Shown here piece after piece: positions 7,050 to 13,696 of a stretch of 16,173 nt of DNA. Every line of letters begins with the position of its first letter. Within the stretch, counting starts at the first letter, position 1. A program made the translations under genes and the position numbers. This DNA comes from Frankiales bacterium (lineage in GTDB: Bacteria; Actinomycetota; Actinomycetes; Mycobacteriales; SCTD01). Where the stretch lies: assembly GCA_025465145.1 (NCBI GenBank), contig JAODNS010000186.1, forward strand, positions 1 to 16,173. The letters are read 5' to 3'. The notes under the pieces were generated by a model. That model searched no databases. It was not told the origin of the DNA and saw nothing but the letters and a program-made list of their open reading frames with translations.

Positions 7050-7650
7050 CGCCCTCGTACGTCGCCGCCCAGGGCTTGGGCTCCTTCGGCGCGTAGTACC
7101 GGTCCAGCGTCACGACGTCGAAGCCGGCCGCGGTCAGCAGCTCGTCGATCGGCCGGGCGAGGTGGCAGCCGCCGGCGACCCGCTTCTGCACCGGCTCGAG
7201 CCGGTGCTGCCACGTCTCCACGCCGGCAGAGGGGGCGCGGCCGTGCTCGACGAAGTGCAGCGTCCCGCCGGGCCGCAGCACCCGCTTCACCTCGGCCAGC
7301 GCCTTCTCCACGTCAGGGATCGTGCAGAGCGTCCACGTGGACAGCGCGCAGTCCGCGCTGCCGTCCGCCAGTGGCAGCGCCTGGCCGTCGAGGCCGACGC
7401 GCCGCACCGGGATGCTCAGGGCGGCGTTCCGCTCCGCCGCCCGCCCCCACGCGACGTCCGACGGCTCGACCGCCAGCACCTCGGTGACGGCAGGCGGGTA
7501 GAAGGTCGCGTTGAGGCCGGAGCCGAAGCCCAGCTCGAGCACGGTGCCGGACAGCCCGGCGCACACGCGCGCCCGCGGCTCGGCCGTGCTCTTGAGCGAG
7601 AGCCCGACCTCGACGAGGCGCGGGACGACCTGCGTCCGCCAGAACGCCAC
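7033..7650 (-). CDS. Class I SAM-dependent methyltransferase
   Basis: A 205-residue protein beginning MAFWRTQVVPRLVEVGLSLK. It carries SAM motif I VLELGFGSGLN (37-47), an acidic end to strand 2 (LAVEPSDVAW), the ALPLADGSADCALSTWTLC segment typical of the UbiE/Methyltransf_11 group, and post-motif VLRPGGTLHFVEHGR. The C-terminal part (PVQKRVAGGCHLARPIDELLTAAGFDVVTLDRYYAPKEPKPW) resembles phospholipid or small-molecule methyltransferases of this group, but the substrate cannot be read from sequence. GTG 7650 lies four bases after the stop of the 37-residue lysine-rich gene, so the two are probably co-transcribed and translationally coupled. The frame continues upstream as basic, low-complexity sequence that is the wrong frame of that small gene. 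The 3' end overlaps the convergent RlpA-like gene. Confidence 0.88.
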   Translation of the reverse strand: MAFWRTQVVPRLVEVGLSLKSTAEPRARVCAGLSGTVLELGFGSGLNATFYPPAVTEVLAVEPSDVAWGRAAERNAALSIPVRRVGLDGQALPLADGSADCALSTWTLCTIPDVEKALAEVKRVLRPGGTLHFVEHGRAPSAGVETWQHRLEPVQKRVAGGCHLARPIDELLTAAGFDVVTLDRYYAPKEPKPWAATYEGVSRPR

Positions 7651-7654
7651 CGCC

Positions 7655-7768
7655 CTAGGCGTTCTTGGACGCCTTGTCGGCCTGCTTGATCTTCTTCGCG
7701 GAGCGCTTCTCCTTGAGGGACTTGCCCTCCTTCTTGCTGGAGTCCTTCTTCGGTGACTTGTCGGACAC
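7655..7768 (-). CDS. 37-residue lysine-rich small protein
   Basis: Starts at GTG 7768 (MSDKSPKKDSSKKEGKSLKE...) and ends at the TAG 7657-7655. GGAGGA (7780-7775) lies six bases before the GTG, one of the best ribosome binding sites in the window. About 14 of the 37 residues are Lys or Arg, with Ser, Glu and Asp between them; there is no hydrophobic core, signal or membrane segment, so it is probably disordered. Similar short KSLKEKR-type peptides occur as hypothetical proteins in actinobacteria, to my knowledge without a function; RNA or nucleic-acid binding is a guess from charge. It sits first in a two-gene unit with the methyltransferase and is divergent from the 54-residue membrane protein. 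Reality of the gene is supported by the ribosome binding site, the bias and the tight coupling. Confidence 0.75.
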   Translation of the reverse strand: MSDKSPKKDSSKKEGKSLKEKRSAKKIKQADKASKNA

Positions 7769-7774
7769 GACGAC

Positions 7775-7780
7775 TCCTCC
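7775..7780 (-). promoter_or_regulatory. Ribosome binding site of the lysine-rich small protein
   Basis: The minus strand reads GGAGGA six bases before the GTG at 7768. This strong site decides the start of an otherwise easily missed small gene. Confidence 0.7.
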
Positions 7781-7798
7781 GGGGTAGCGCGAGATCGC

Positions 7799-7817
7799 AC
7801 CGTACGCGCACTACGGT
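7799..7817. promoter_or_regulatory. Back-to-back -10 elements in mirror image
   Basis: A perfect inverted repeat, ACCGTA (7799-7804), seven bases, TACGGT (7812-7817), gives the same -10 hexamer TACGGT facing outward on both strands. Rightward, six bases separate it from GTG 7824 (leaderless). Leftward, the start point would be near 7792, leaving a leader of about 24 bases that holds the ribosome binding site of the lysine-rich gene. No clear -35 boxes are seen. Confidence 0.5.
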
Positions 7818-7823
7818 CGGCCC

Positions 7824-7988
7824 GTGCGCATATCTCTCGGCGTCTTCGTCTACGTGGTCATCGGCTGCGTCGTCGCCGCGCAGCGCGACTTCTTCGGCGA
7901 CCTGCACCGCATCGACGACATCGTCTCGGCGGCGCTCGCCGTCCTGCTGTGGCCCCTGGTGCTGCTCGGGATCCACGCGCGGATCTAG
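7824..7988 (+). CDS. 54-residue membrane protein, function unknown
   Basis: Starts at GTG 7824 (MRISLGVFVYVVIGCVVAAQ) and ends in a TAG at 7986-7988. Two hydrophobic helices (~4-19 and ~33-50) flank a short charged loop, RDFFGDLHRIDD. It resembles the small actinobacterial membrane proteins of the form MRxLLGL...IGxxAAGQRGYF, which are uncharacterised. There is no Shine-Dalgarno; TACGGT ends six bases before the GTG, so a leaderless message is likely. It converges on the exoribonuclease gene, and the two stop codons share the same CTAG. Function unknown. Confidence 0.68.
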   Translation: MRISLGVFVYVVIGCVVAAQRDFFGDLHRIDDIVSAALAVLLWPLVLLGIHARI

Positions 7989-8470
7989 ACCTCGAGCCCC
8001 AGCGCGTACGCCTTCTCGGCCAGCGCCTCCCACCGCACCTTGCAGTGCCGGGCGTCGGCGAGGGCGTCGTGCAGCCCGCTCTCCTGGGTCGGCATCGGCG
8101 GCCGGCCCAGGTGCTCCCACAGCTGCCGCACGTCCATCGTGAACCGCGGGATCGCGCGCGGCAGCTCCGGCATCGCGCCCCACAACTGGCACAGCGCCAC
8201 GTGGTCGTACGCGCCGTACCAGGCCCACAGCACCGGGTCCTTGCCGAGGAACTCCTGTAGCTCGTCGCGGATCTGGCTCCGCGGCCGCCAGGTCGACGCC
8301 GGCGGGAGCTGCGGCAGCACGTTGTCGCGCACCCACGGGTGCACGGACATCGGGTCGAACTCGCTGGACACCGCGTAGTACTCCCGGCCGTCCTCGGCGA
8401 CGACGCCGATCGAGATCAGCGTGACGTCGGGGGCGGTGACCCCGAACTCGGCGTCGTAGAAGAAGCGCAC
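7985..8470 (-). CDS. DEDDh 3'-5' exoribonuclease, Rv2179c-like (polyadenylate-specific exoribonuclease AS type)
   Basis: A 161-residue RNase of the DEDDh exonuclease superfamily, matching the actinobacterial Rv2179c family that degrades RNA 3' ends. The active-site set is complete: D6 and E8 in FFYDAEF, D89 in GAYDHVALCQLWG, and H134 plus D139 in GLHDALADAR. Other family marks are LISIGVVAEDGREYYAVSSEFDP and the VLPQLPP segment. GTG 8470 is chosen because the family begins with M-R-[FY]-F-Y-D; the frame upstream is unrelated. On the minus strand CAGGAT (8482-8477) lies six bases before the GTG and may be a -10 of a leaderless message or part of a weak AGGA ribosome binding site. Its TAG shares the CTAG with the convergent membrane-protein gene. 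Confidence 0.92.
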   Translation of the reverse strand: MRFFYDAEFGVTAPDVTLISIGVVAEDGREYYAVSSEFDPMSVHPWVRDNVLPQLPPASTWRPRSQIRDELQEFLGKDPVLWAWYGAYDHVALCQLWGAMPELPRAIPRFTMDVRQLWEHLGRPPMPTQESGLHDALADARHCKVRWEALAEKAYALGLEV

Positions 8471-8620
8471 AGCTCCATCCTGCCCGTGCGCGCGTCGCGA
8501 CGATCCGCACCCACCGGCCGCCAGCGAGCGCGGACGGTGCCCGGCGGCCCCGCGTCGGCGCACGGACTGGTGCTGGTCGTCGCACCAGGGTCGGCCCCGA
8601 CGCGATTAGGGTCGCAGACC
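8471..8620. promoter_or_regulatory. Divergent intergenic region, exoribonuclease / DUF1028-glpK
   Basis: The largest gap between genes in the window (150 bp), holding promoters for both sides. On the plus strand TAGGGT (8607-8612) is a good -10, eight bases before the ATG at 8621, so the leader would be only one to three bases long. On the minus strand CAGGAT (8482-8477) is a weak -10. An inverted repeat lies upstream of the plus-strand -10 and is listed separately. No hidden coding region was found. Confidence 0.45.
8567..8588. repeat. Inverted repeat CTGGTGC-N8-GCACCAG, candidate operator
   Basis: Perfect seven-base arms at 8567-8573 and 8582-8588 with an eight-base centre. The repeat ends 18 bases before the -10 of the DUF1028-glpK operon, so it would overlap the -35 region, a usual place for an operator. 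As RNA it could also form a hairpin, but there is no T-run, and it lies upstream of the expected transcript. The regulator is unknown. Confidence 0.4.
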
Positions 8621-9430
8621 ATGACGTTCTCGATCGTGGCCCGCAGCGCAGACGGCGCCCAGTGGGGCGTGGCCGTCGCCAGCAAGTTCCTCGCCGTCGG
8701 TGCGGCGGTGCCGGCCGCGCGCTACGGCGTGGGCGCCCTCGCGACGCAGTCCTTCGCGAACCTCGCGTACAAGGCCGACGGGCTGCACCTGCTCCACCGC
8801 GGGCTGTCCGCGCAGGAGGTCGTCGAGAAGCTCACGTCCGCCGACGAGCTGCGCGACCAGCGGCAGCTCGGCGTCGTCGACCGCGACGGCGGCGCGGCCA
8901 CGTTCACCGGCACGGCCTGCAACGCCTGGGCCGGCGGCCGCACCGGCGAGGGCTACGCCGCGCAGGGCAACATCCTGACCGGGCCGGAGGTGGTCGACGC
9001 CCTGGCCGAGGCCTACGAGGGCACGGCCGGTCCGCTCTCACACCGGCTGTTCCAGGCGCTGCTCGCCGCGGACCGCGCGGGTGGCGACAAGCGCGGACGG
9101 CAGAGCGCAGCGCTGTTCGTCGTCAGCGAGAACGGCGGCTACGGGGGTGGCAGTGACGTCCTCGTCGACGTCCGCGTGGACGACCACGCCGACCCGGTGC
9201 CCGAGCTAGGAAGGCTGCTCGACCTGTACGAGCTCTACTTCGGCAAGCCGCACCCGGACGACGTGCTGCCGCTGGTCGGCGACCTCGCCACCGAGGTCGA
9301 GGACCGGCTTCGGGCGCTCGGCTACGGCAGCCTCGAGGCATGGGCCGGCGTGGAGAACTACGAGGAGCGCATGGTCGAGGGCGCGATCGACCCGGTGGTG
9401 CTGGAGAAGCTGCGCGAAGCGGGTTCCTGA
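8621..9430 (+). CDS. DUF1028 family protein (Ntn-hydrolase-like)
   Basis: A 269-residue cytoplasmic protein. The start MTFSIVARSADGAQWGVAVASKFLAVGAAVPAA is the hallmark of DUF1028, followed by GALATQSFANLAYKADGLHLL, GVVDRDGGAATFTG, GYAAQGNILTG and the RGRQSAALFVV block. The family is related in fold to N-terminal nucleophile hydrolases, but its reaction is not established. The C-terminal ~60 residues (ELYFGKPHPDDVLPL...) contain the peptidoglycan-binding-like extension seen in some members. ATG 8621 coincides with the family N-terminus; the frame upstream lacks similarity. The stop lies one base from the glpK start, so the two genes should be one operon with coupled translation. Confidence 0.92.
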   Translation: MTFSIVARSADGAQWGVAVASKFLAVGAAVPAARYGVGALATQSFANLAYKADGLHLLHRGLSAQEVVEKLTSADELRDQRQLGVVDRDGGAATFTGTACNAWAGGRTGEGYAAQGNILTGPEVVDALAEAYEGTAGPLSHRLFQALLAADRAGGDKRGRQSAALFVVSENGGYGGGSDVLVDVRVDDHADPVPELGRLLDLYELYFGKPHPDDVLPLVGDLATEVEDRLRALGYGSLEAWAGVENYEERMVEGAIDPVVLEKLREAGS

Positions 9431-9431
9431 G

Positions 9432-10913
9432 ATGAGCGTCCTCGCCATCGACGCCGGCACGACCGGCGTGACGGCGCTGGTGGTGGGCGAGGACGGGCGC
9501 GTCCTGAGCCGCGGCTACCAGGAGTTCCCGCAGCACTTCCCGAAGCCGGGCTGGGTCGAGCACGAGCCCGAGGAGATCTGGGTCAGCACGCTGCAGGCGT
9601 GCCGGGTCGCGCTGCACCGGATGAGGGACGACCAGCCGGTCACCGCCGTCGGGATCACCAACCAGCGCGAGACGGCGGTGCTGTGGGACCGGCAGCGGCT
9701 GTCCGCCCCCCGCCGCGCGATCGTCTGGCAGGACCGCCCCACGACCGGGATCTGCGAGCGGCTCAAGGACGCCGGCTCCGAGCCTCGGGTCGCGGAGCTC
9801 ACCGGCCTGCGGCTCGACCCGTACTTCACCGCCAGCAAGCTCACCTGGCTCGCCGAGCACGAGCCGCAGACGTGGGCGGGGGTGACCGGCGGGCACCTCG
9901 TCGTCGGCACGGTGGACGCGTACGTCATCGCCCGCCTCACCGGCGGCGCGCGGCACGTCACAGACGCGTCCAACGCCAGCCGCACGCTCCTGTACGACCT
10001 GCGTGCGGGCGGCTGGAGCGACGAGCTGTGCGAGCTGTTCGGCGTCCCGCGGTCGGCTCTGCCGGAGGTCGTGCCGTCGTACGGGGAGGTCAGCCGCACC
10101 GACCCGAGCGCGTTCCTCGGCCTCGACCTGCCGATCGCGGGGATCGCCGGCGACCAGCAGGCCGCGCTGTTCGGGCAGGGCTGCTACGAGGCCGGCCGGT
10201 CGAAGTGCACGTACGGCACGGGGTCGTTCGTGCTGGTCAACACCGGCTCCGAGCCGGTCCTGTCCGACCGGCTCCTGACGACGGTCGCGTGGATGGGGCC
10301 GGACGGCGCCCTGGTCTACGCGCTCGAGGGCTCGGTCTTCGTCACCGGCTCCGCCGTGCAGTGGCTGCGCGACGGGCTGCAGCTGATCGGGACCGCGGGC
10401 GAGGTCGAGGCGCTGGCCCGGTCGGTCCCCGACAGCGGCGGCGTCGTGTTCGTCCCCGCGCTGACCGGCCTCGGCGCGCCGCACTGGGACCCCGACGCGC
10501 GCGGAACGATCCTCGGCATCACCCGCGGAACAACCCGCGCCCACCTCGCGCGGGCGACGCTGGACGCCATCGCCTTCGAGGTACGCGACGTCGTGGACGC
10601 CATGACCGCGGAGGCGGGCATCGAGGTGCCGCTGCTGCAGGTCGACGGCGGCGCCTCCGCGAACGACCTGCTGTGCCAGACGCAGTCCGACCAGCTCGGG
10701 GTGCCGGTGCAGCGGCCGGAGGTGCTCGAGACGACCGCCCTGGGCGCCGCCTTCCTGGCCGGCCTCGGCACGGGCGTCTGGTCCAGCACCGCCGAGCTCG
10801 CGGAGACGTGGCGGCTCGACCGCCGCTTCGACCCGGTCCCCGGCGTGCGCGACGACGGCAGCCACGTGCGGTGGTCGCGGGCCCTCGAGCGGGCCGGCGG
10901 CTGGGACGCGTAA
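9432..10913 (+). CDS. glpK: Glycerol kinase
   Basis: Phosphorylates glycerol to sn-glycerol 3-phosphate with ATP; FGGY carbohydrate kinase family, 493 residues, the normal length. Seen: the N-terminal phosphate loop AIDAGTTGVTALV, AVGITNQRETAVLWDR, IVWQDRPT, GIAGDQQAALFGQ with catalytic base D241, CTYGTGSFVLVNTG, VPALTGLGAPHWDPDARG and the FGGY signature region LQVDGGASANDLLCQTQSD. The usual Mg/ATP and glycerol motifs are intact. ATG 9432 follows the DUF1028 stop by one base with only a weak ribosome binding site, implying translational coupling. No glycerol facilitator or glycerol-3-phosphate dehydrogenase gene is nearby. A very long antisense frame on the other strand is a coding shadow. 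Confidence 0.97.
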   Translation: MSVLAIDAGTTGVTALVVGEDGRVLSRGYQEFPQHFPKPGWVEHEPEEIWVSTLQACRVALHRMRDDQPVTAVGITNQRETAVLWDRQRLSAPRRAIVWQDRPTTGICERLKDAGSEPRVAELTGLRLDPYFTASKLTWLAEHEPQTWAGVTGGHLVVGTVDAYVIARLTGGARHVTDASNASRTLLYDLRAGGWSDELCELFGVPRSALPEVVPSYGEVSRTDPSAFLGLDLPIAGIAGDQQAALFGQGCYEAGRSKCTYGTGSFVLVNTGSEPVLSDRLLTTVAWMGPDGALVYALEGSVFVTGSAVQWLRDGLQLIGTAGEVEALARSVPDSGGVVFVPALTGLGAPHWDPDARGTILGITRGTTRAHLARATLDAIAFEVRDVVDAMTAEAGIEVPLLQVDGGASANDLLCQTQSDQLGVPVQRPEVLETTALGAAFLAGLGTGVWSSTAELAETWRLDRRFDPVPGVRDDGSHVRWSRALERAGGWDA

Positions 10914-10972
10914 CAAGCCGGTTGGTGCTGCGTCACAGCGGGAGATGGCGCAGCCGCGTCGAAACAGTCCGG
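10914..10972 (+). promoter_or_regulatory. Short intergenic region glpK / ceramidase-like gene
   Basis: This 59-bp gap holds neither a clear -10 nor a T-rich terminator. A six-base inverted repeat, GCTGCG (10927-10932) and CGCAGC (10949-10954), has a 16-base loop and could be a weak hairpin or operator. No good Shine-Dalgarno precedes the ATG at 10973. Read-through from glpK is possible. Confidence 0.3.
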
Positions 10973-13696
10973 ATGCGCCGGCTCCCCGCCCTCCTCGCCG
11001 TGACCGCCCTGCTCGCGGTGGGGGTGCCGACCCTTGCCCTCGCCAAGCAGAACAGCACGGCCGAGCGGACCATCCGCGCCGGCGTCGGCGTCAGCGACGC
11101 CACCTGGAACGTCGGTGCAGCGGCCGGGCAGTACTCCGACCCGCACGCGTCGCTCGCCAACAGCGTCGACGGTGACGTCGACCCGCACGCGTTCTCCACG
11201 ACCAAGGAGCCGTCGTACGGCGTCCAGTCGCGGCTGACCGCGCGCGCGATCGTGGTCGAGGGCACGGACGGCACCCGCATCGCGCTGCTCAAGACCGACA
11301 ACTACCTCGCGCAGGACCTGCTGCTGCGCCGCGTCGGGCAGCTCCTCGACGCCGCCGGCACGTCGAAGGTCACCTACGAGAACATCCTGTACGGCGTCAC
11401 GCACGACCACTCCTCGCCGTACTACTCGACGACGTCGCCGGGTGTCTGGGCGTTCCAGGACGCGTTCGACCAGCGGATGTTCGAGTACCAGGCGCGGAGC
11501 ATGGCGGCAGCCATCGAGCAGGCGGCCGCCACGCTGCAGCCCGCCCGGATGGCGGCCACGACCGTCGACTTCACGACGATGAAGGACAACATCGTCGGCC
11601 CGGCCACGGCCGACGACGGCAGCCCGGCCGGCTACCCGCGCGCGTTCGGTGACACGGGCCTGGTCGTGATGCGCTTCGACACCCTCGGCAAGGGGCGCAA
11701 GGGCAAGGGCGGCGAGCCGATCGCGTTCTGGTCCAACTTCGGCGAGCACCCGGAGTCGCTCGAGGGCTACGGGCTGCACACCGCCGACTACGTCGGTGCG
11801 CTCGAGCGGTTCGTGGAGCGCGACCTCGGCGCGCCACTCGTCGTCAGCCAGGGCGACGTCGGCAGCAGCGAGGGCCCGTACGACCGCGGCAACCCGGAGA
11901 AGCTCGCCGACGGCAGCTACCGGGCCTACGCGCACGCCGGCTACGCGCAGATGGAGCGCGGCGCCCGGCTCATGGCCGACGCGGTCGGGCAGGCGGCGCA
12001 GGTCGCCACGACGGAGGCCGCGCAGGTCCCGTACAGCAGCGACTTCCCCGTCCAGGCCCTCACCCGCTGGACGCCCGGTCCGGTGAGCCACCCGTACCCG
12101 AGCGTGTCCAACTGCCGCAGCGAGCCGACCTACTCGGGTGACCCGGGCGTCCCGGCCGCCGGCCTGCCGGACTGCGCGCGCGGCGACCTCGACCGCCAGG
12201 ACAACCCGGTCGTCAACGAGCTGAAGCTGCACGGCGTCCCGGTCCCGGACCACTACGACGCGCCCGGTTTCCCGGCCGTCGAGGAGAACACCCGGCTCAA
12301 GCTGCAGGTGTTCCGCCTCGGCGAGATGCTGCTCGCCTTGTGCGCCTGCGAGGCGCAGGTCGACATCATCAAGAACCTGGAGAGCCGCGCCAACGACGTG
12401 ACCGGCGACATCTGGGACGGCTACGACTGGACGTCGGCGTGCACGCCCGCCGGCACCGCCTACACCTGCAACGGCAAGCCCGTGACGAAGGCGGCGTACG
12501 ACCGCATGGTCGCGCAGGTCCACAACGACGCGAAGGGCTGGGACGACCCGGCGTACGCCGCGCAGGCGAACTCCGAGCCGACCGATCCGAAGCTCATCAA
12601 GGGCAACTTCACCAAGGAGGAGCTGCCGGCCACGCGCGGGTTCGCGCTGCCGGTCGGCGTCGGCCATGCCGGTGACTACAACGGCTACACCGTCTCCTAC
12701 CGCGAGTACATGAGCCGCGACTCGTACCGCAAGGCGCTCACCTCCTACGGCTCGCACACGGCCGACTACATGTCGACGCGCCTGGTCCGCATGGCCGGCG
12801 CTCTCAAGGGCGGCCCCGCCCTCGCGCCGGAGCCGAACGACGCGCAGGGCCAGGCCGACGAGGTCCGGCAGGCCGCCCTCGCCGCCGTCATCGGCGCCGA
12901 GTCCGGCAAGGCGTACGACGCGTTCCTCGCCTCGCTGCCCGACGACAAGGGGCCGGTCGCCGCGACGTCGCAGCCGAAGGACCTCACCCGCTTCGGCGCC
13001 GCGCTGTTCAGCTGGCGCGGCGGCTCGAACGCGATCGACGACCCGGTCGTCCGGGTCGAGCGGCAGGTCGACGGCCGCTGGCAGACGTTCGCGGACATGA
13101 CCGGCGAGGTGCAGACGAAGGTCGCCTTCCCGCAGGGGGTGCAGGGCGTCGCCGACACCCGCACCGGGTCGCAGGAGTGGCTGTGGACCGCGCAGTTCGA
13201 GGCCTTCGACGGGTTCCCCGCGCGCCTCGGCTCGACGCCGGTGGGCGACTACCGGTTCGTGGTCGACGGTGCCTCGCGCGCCGCCGGTGACACGAAGCCG
13301 TACCAGCTGACGTCGACGCCGTTCCACGTCGGACCCTGGGCCGGCATCACCGCATCGGGCGCGACGGTCAACCCGGACGGCAGCGTCTCGTTCCAGGTGG
13401 CGCCGATCGGCTACCCGAAGACCTACGCGTCACCGTTCCGGACGATCAAGGTGGACGACCGCAAGACGTACTGCGTCGTCTGCACGTTCCGCCCGTGGGC
13501 GACAACCGGAACCGTCGCGTCCGCCGTCGTCACGGTGACCCAGGCGGACGGGACCGCCCGGCAGGTGCCGGCGAGCTTCGACGGCACCCGCTGGACCGCG
13601 CCGACCGCGCTCAACCCCGGCGAGAAAGCGGCCATAGCGGTCGGCGGGATCCAGGACACGTACGGCAACGTCAACGGGACCGCCCTGGGTTTCTAG
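10973..13696 (+). CDS. Secreted neutral/alkaline-ceramidase-like metallohydrolase
   Basis: A 907-residue exported protein. The signal peptide MRRLPALLAVTALLAVGVP ends at a likely ALA-K site (24/25). The mature part matches the neutral/alkaline non-lysosomal ceramidase family: RAGVGVSDATW near the start, GVTHDHSSPYYS (H144, H146), FGEHPES (H259), ALCACEAQVD (E460) and GDYNGYTVSYREYMS (Y572). By eye these line up with the family's zinc ligands His, His, Glu and Tyr. The family's GDVSPN hexapeptide, whose Ser is the reported nucleophile, reads GDVGSS (294-299) here, so amidase chemistry on ceramide is uncertain. Residues after ~690 form the C-terminal beta-sandwich (VVRVERQVDGRWQTFADM ... YRFVVDG). 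ATG 10973 is chosen because the signal peptide starts there; the 458 upstream in-frame codons lie inside glpK. Likely substrates are ceramide-like N-acyl lipids outside the cell. Its TAG shares CTAG with the convergent gene. Confidence 0.85.
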   Translation: MRRLPALLAVTALLAVGVPTLALAKQNSTAERTIRAGVGVSDATWNVGAAAGQYSDPHASLANSVDGDVDPHAFSTTKEPSYGVQSRLTARAIVVEGTDGTRIALLKTDNYLAQDLLLRRVGQLLDAAGTSKVTYENILYGVTHDHSSPYYSTTSPGVWAFQDAFDQRMFEYQARSMAAAIEQAAATLQPARMAATTVDFTTMKDNIVGPATADDGSPAGYPRAFGDTGLVVMRFDTLGKGRKGKGGEPIAFWSNFGEHPESLEGYGLHTADYVGALERFVERDLGAPLVVSQGDVGSSEGPYDRGNPEKLADGSYRAYAHAGYAQMERGARLMADAVGQAAQVATTEAAQVPYSSDFPVQALTRWTPGPVSHPYPSVSNCRSEPTYSGDPGVPAAGLPDCARGDLDRQDNPVVNELKLHGVPVPDHYDAPGFPAVEENTRLKLQVFRLGEMLLALCACEAQVDIIKNLESRANDVTGDIWDGYDWTSACTPAGTAYTCNGKPVTKAAYDRMVAQVHNDAKGWDDPAYAAQANSEPTDPKLIKGNFTKEELPATRGFALPVGVGHAGDYNGYTVSYREYMSRDSYRKALTSYGSHTADYMSTRLVRMAGALKGGPALAPEPNDAQGQADEVRQAALAAVIGAESGKAYDAFLASLPDDKGPVAATSQPKDLTRFGAALFSWRGGSNAIDDPVVRVERQVDGRWQTFADMTGEVQTKVAFPQGVQGVADTRTGSQEWLWTAQFEAFDGFPARLGSTPVGDYRFVVDGASRAAGDTKPYQLTSTPFHVGPWAGITASGATVNPDGSVSFQVAPIGYPKTYASPFRTIKVDDRKTYCVVCTFRPWATTGTVASAVVTVTQADGTARQVPASFDGTRWTAPTALNPGEKAAIAVGGIQDTYGNVNGTALGF

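Noticed and set aside
4793..7096. 767-codon plus-strand open frame over the phosphofructokinase and RlpA-like genes
   Set aside because: Arg/Ala/Gly/Pro-rich shadow frame with no family motif, covering two confident genes.
10927..10954. Inverted repeat after glpK as an intrinsic terminator
   Set aside because: The arms are only six bases with a 16-base loop and no T-run follows.
9599..10972. 458-codon in-frame extension upstream of the ceramidase-like gene
   Set aside because: It lies wholly within glpK in another frame. A clear signal peptide begins at ATG 10973.
10316..13327. Antisense open frame of about 1000 codons across the ceramidase-like gene
   Set aside because: Long stop-free frames on the other strand are a by-product of extreme GC at third codon positions. 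It is low-complexity and Arg/Val/Gly-rich, overlaps two well-recognised genes and matches no family.
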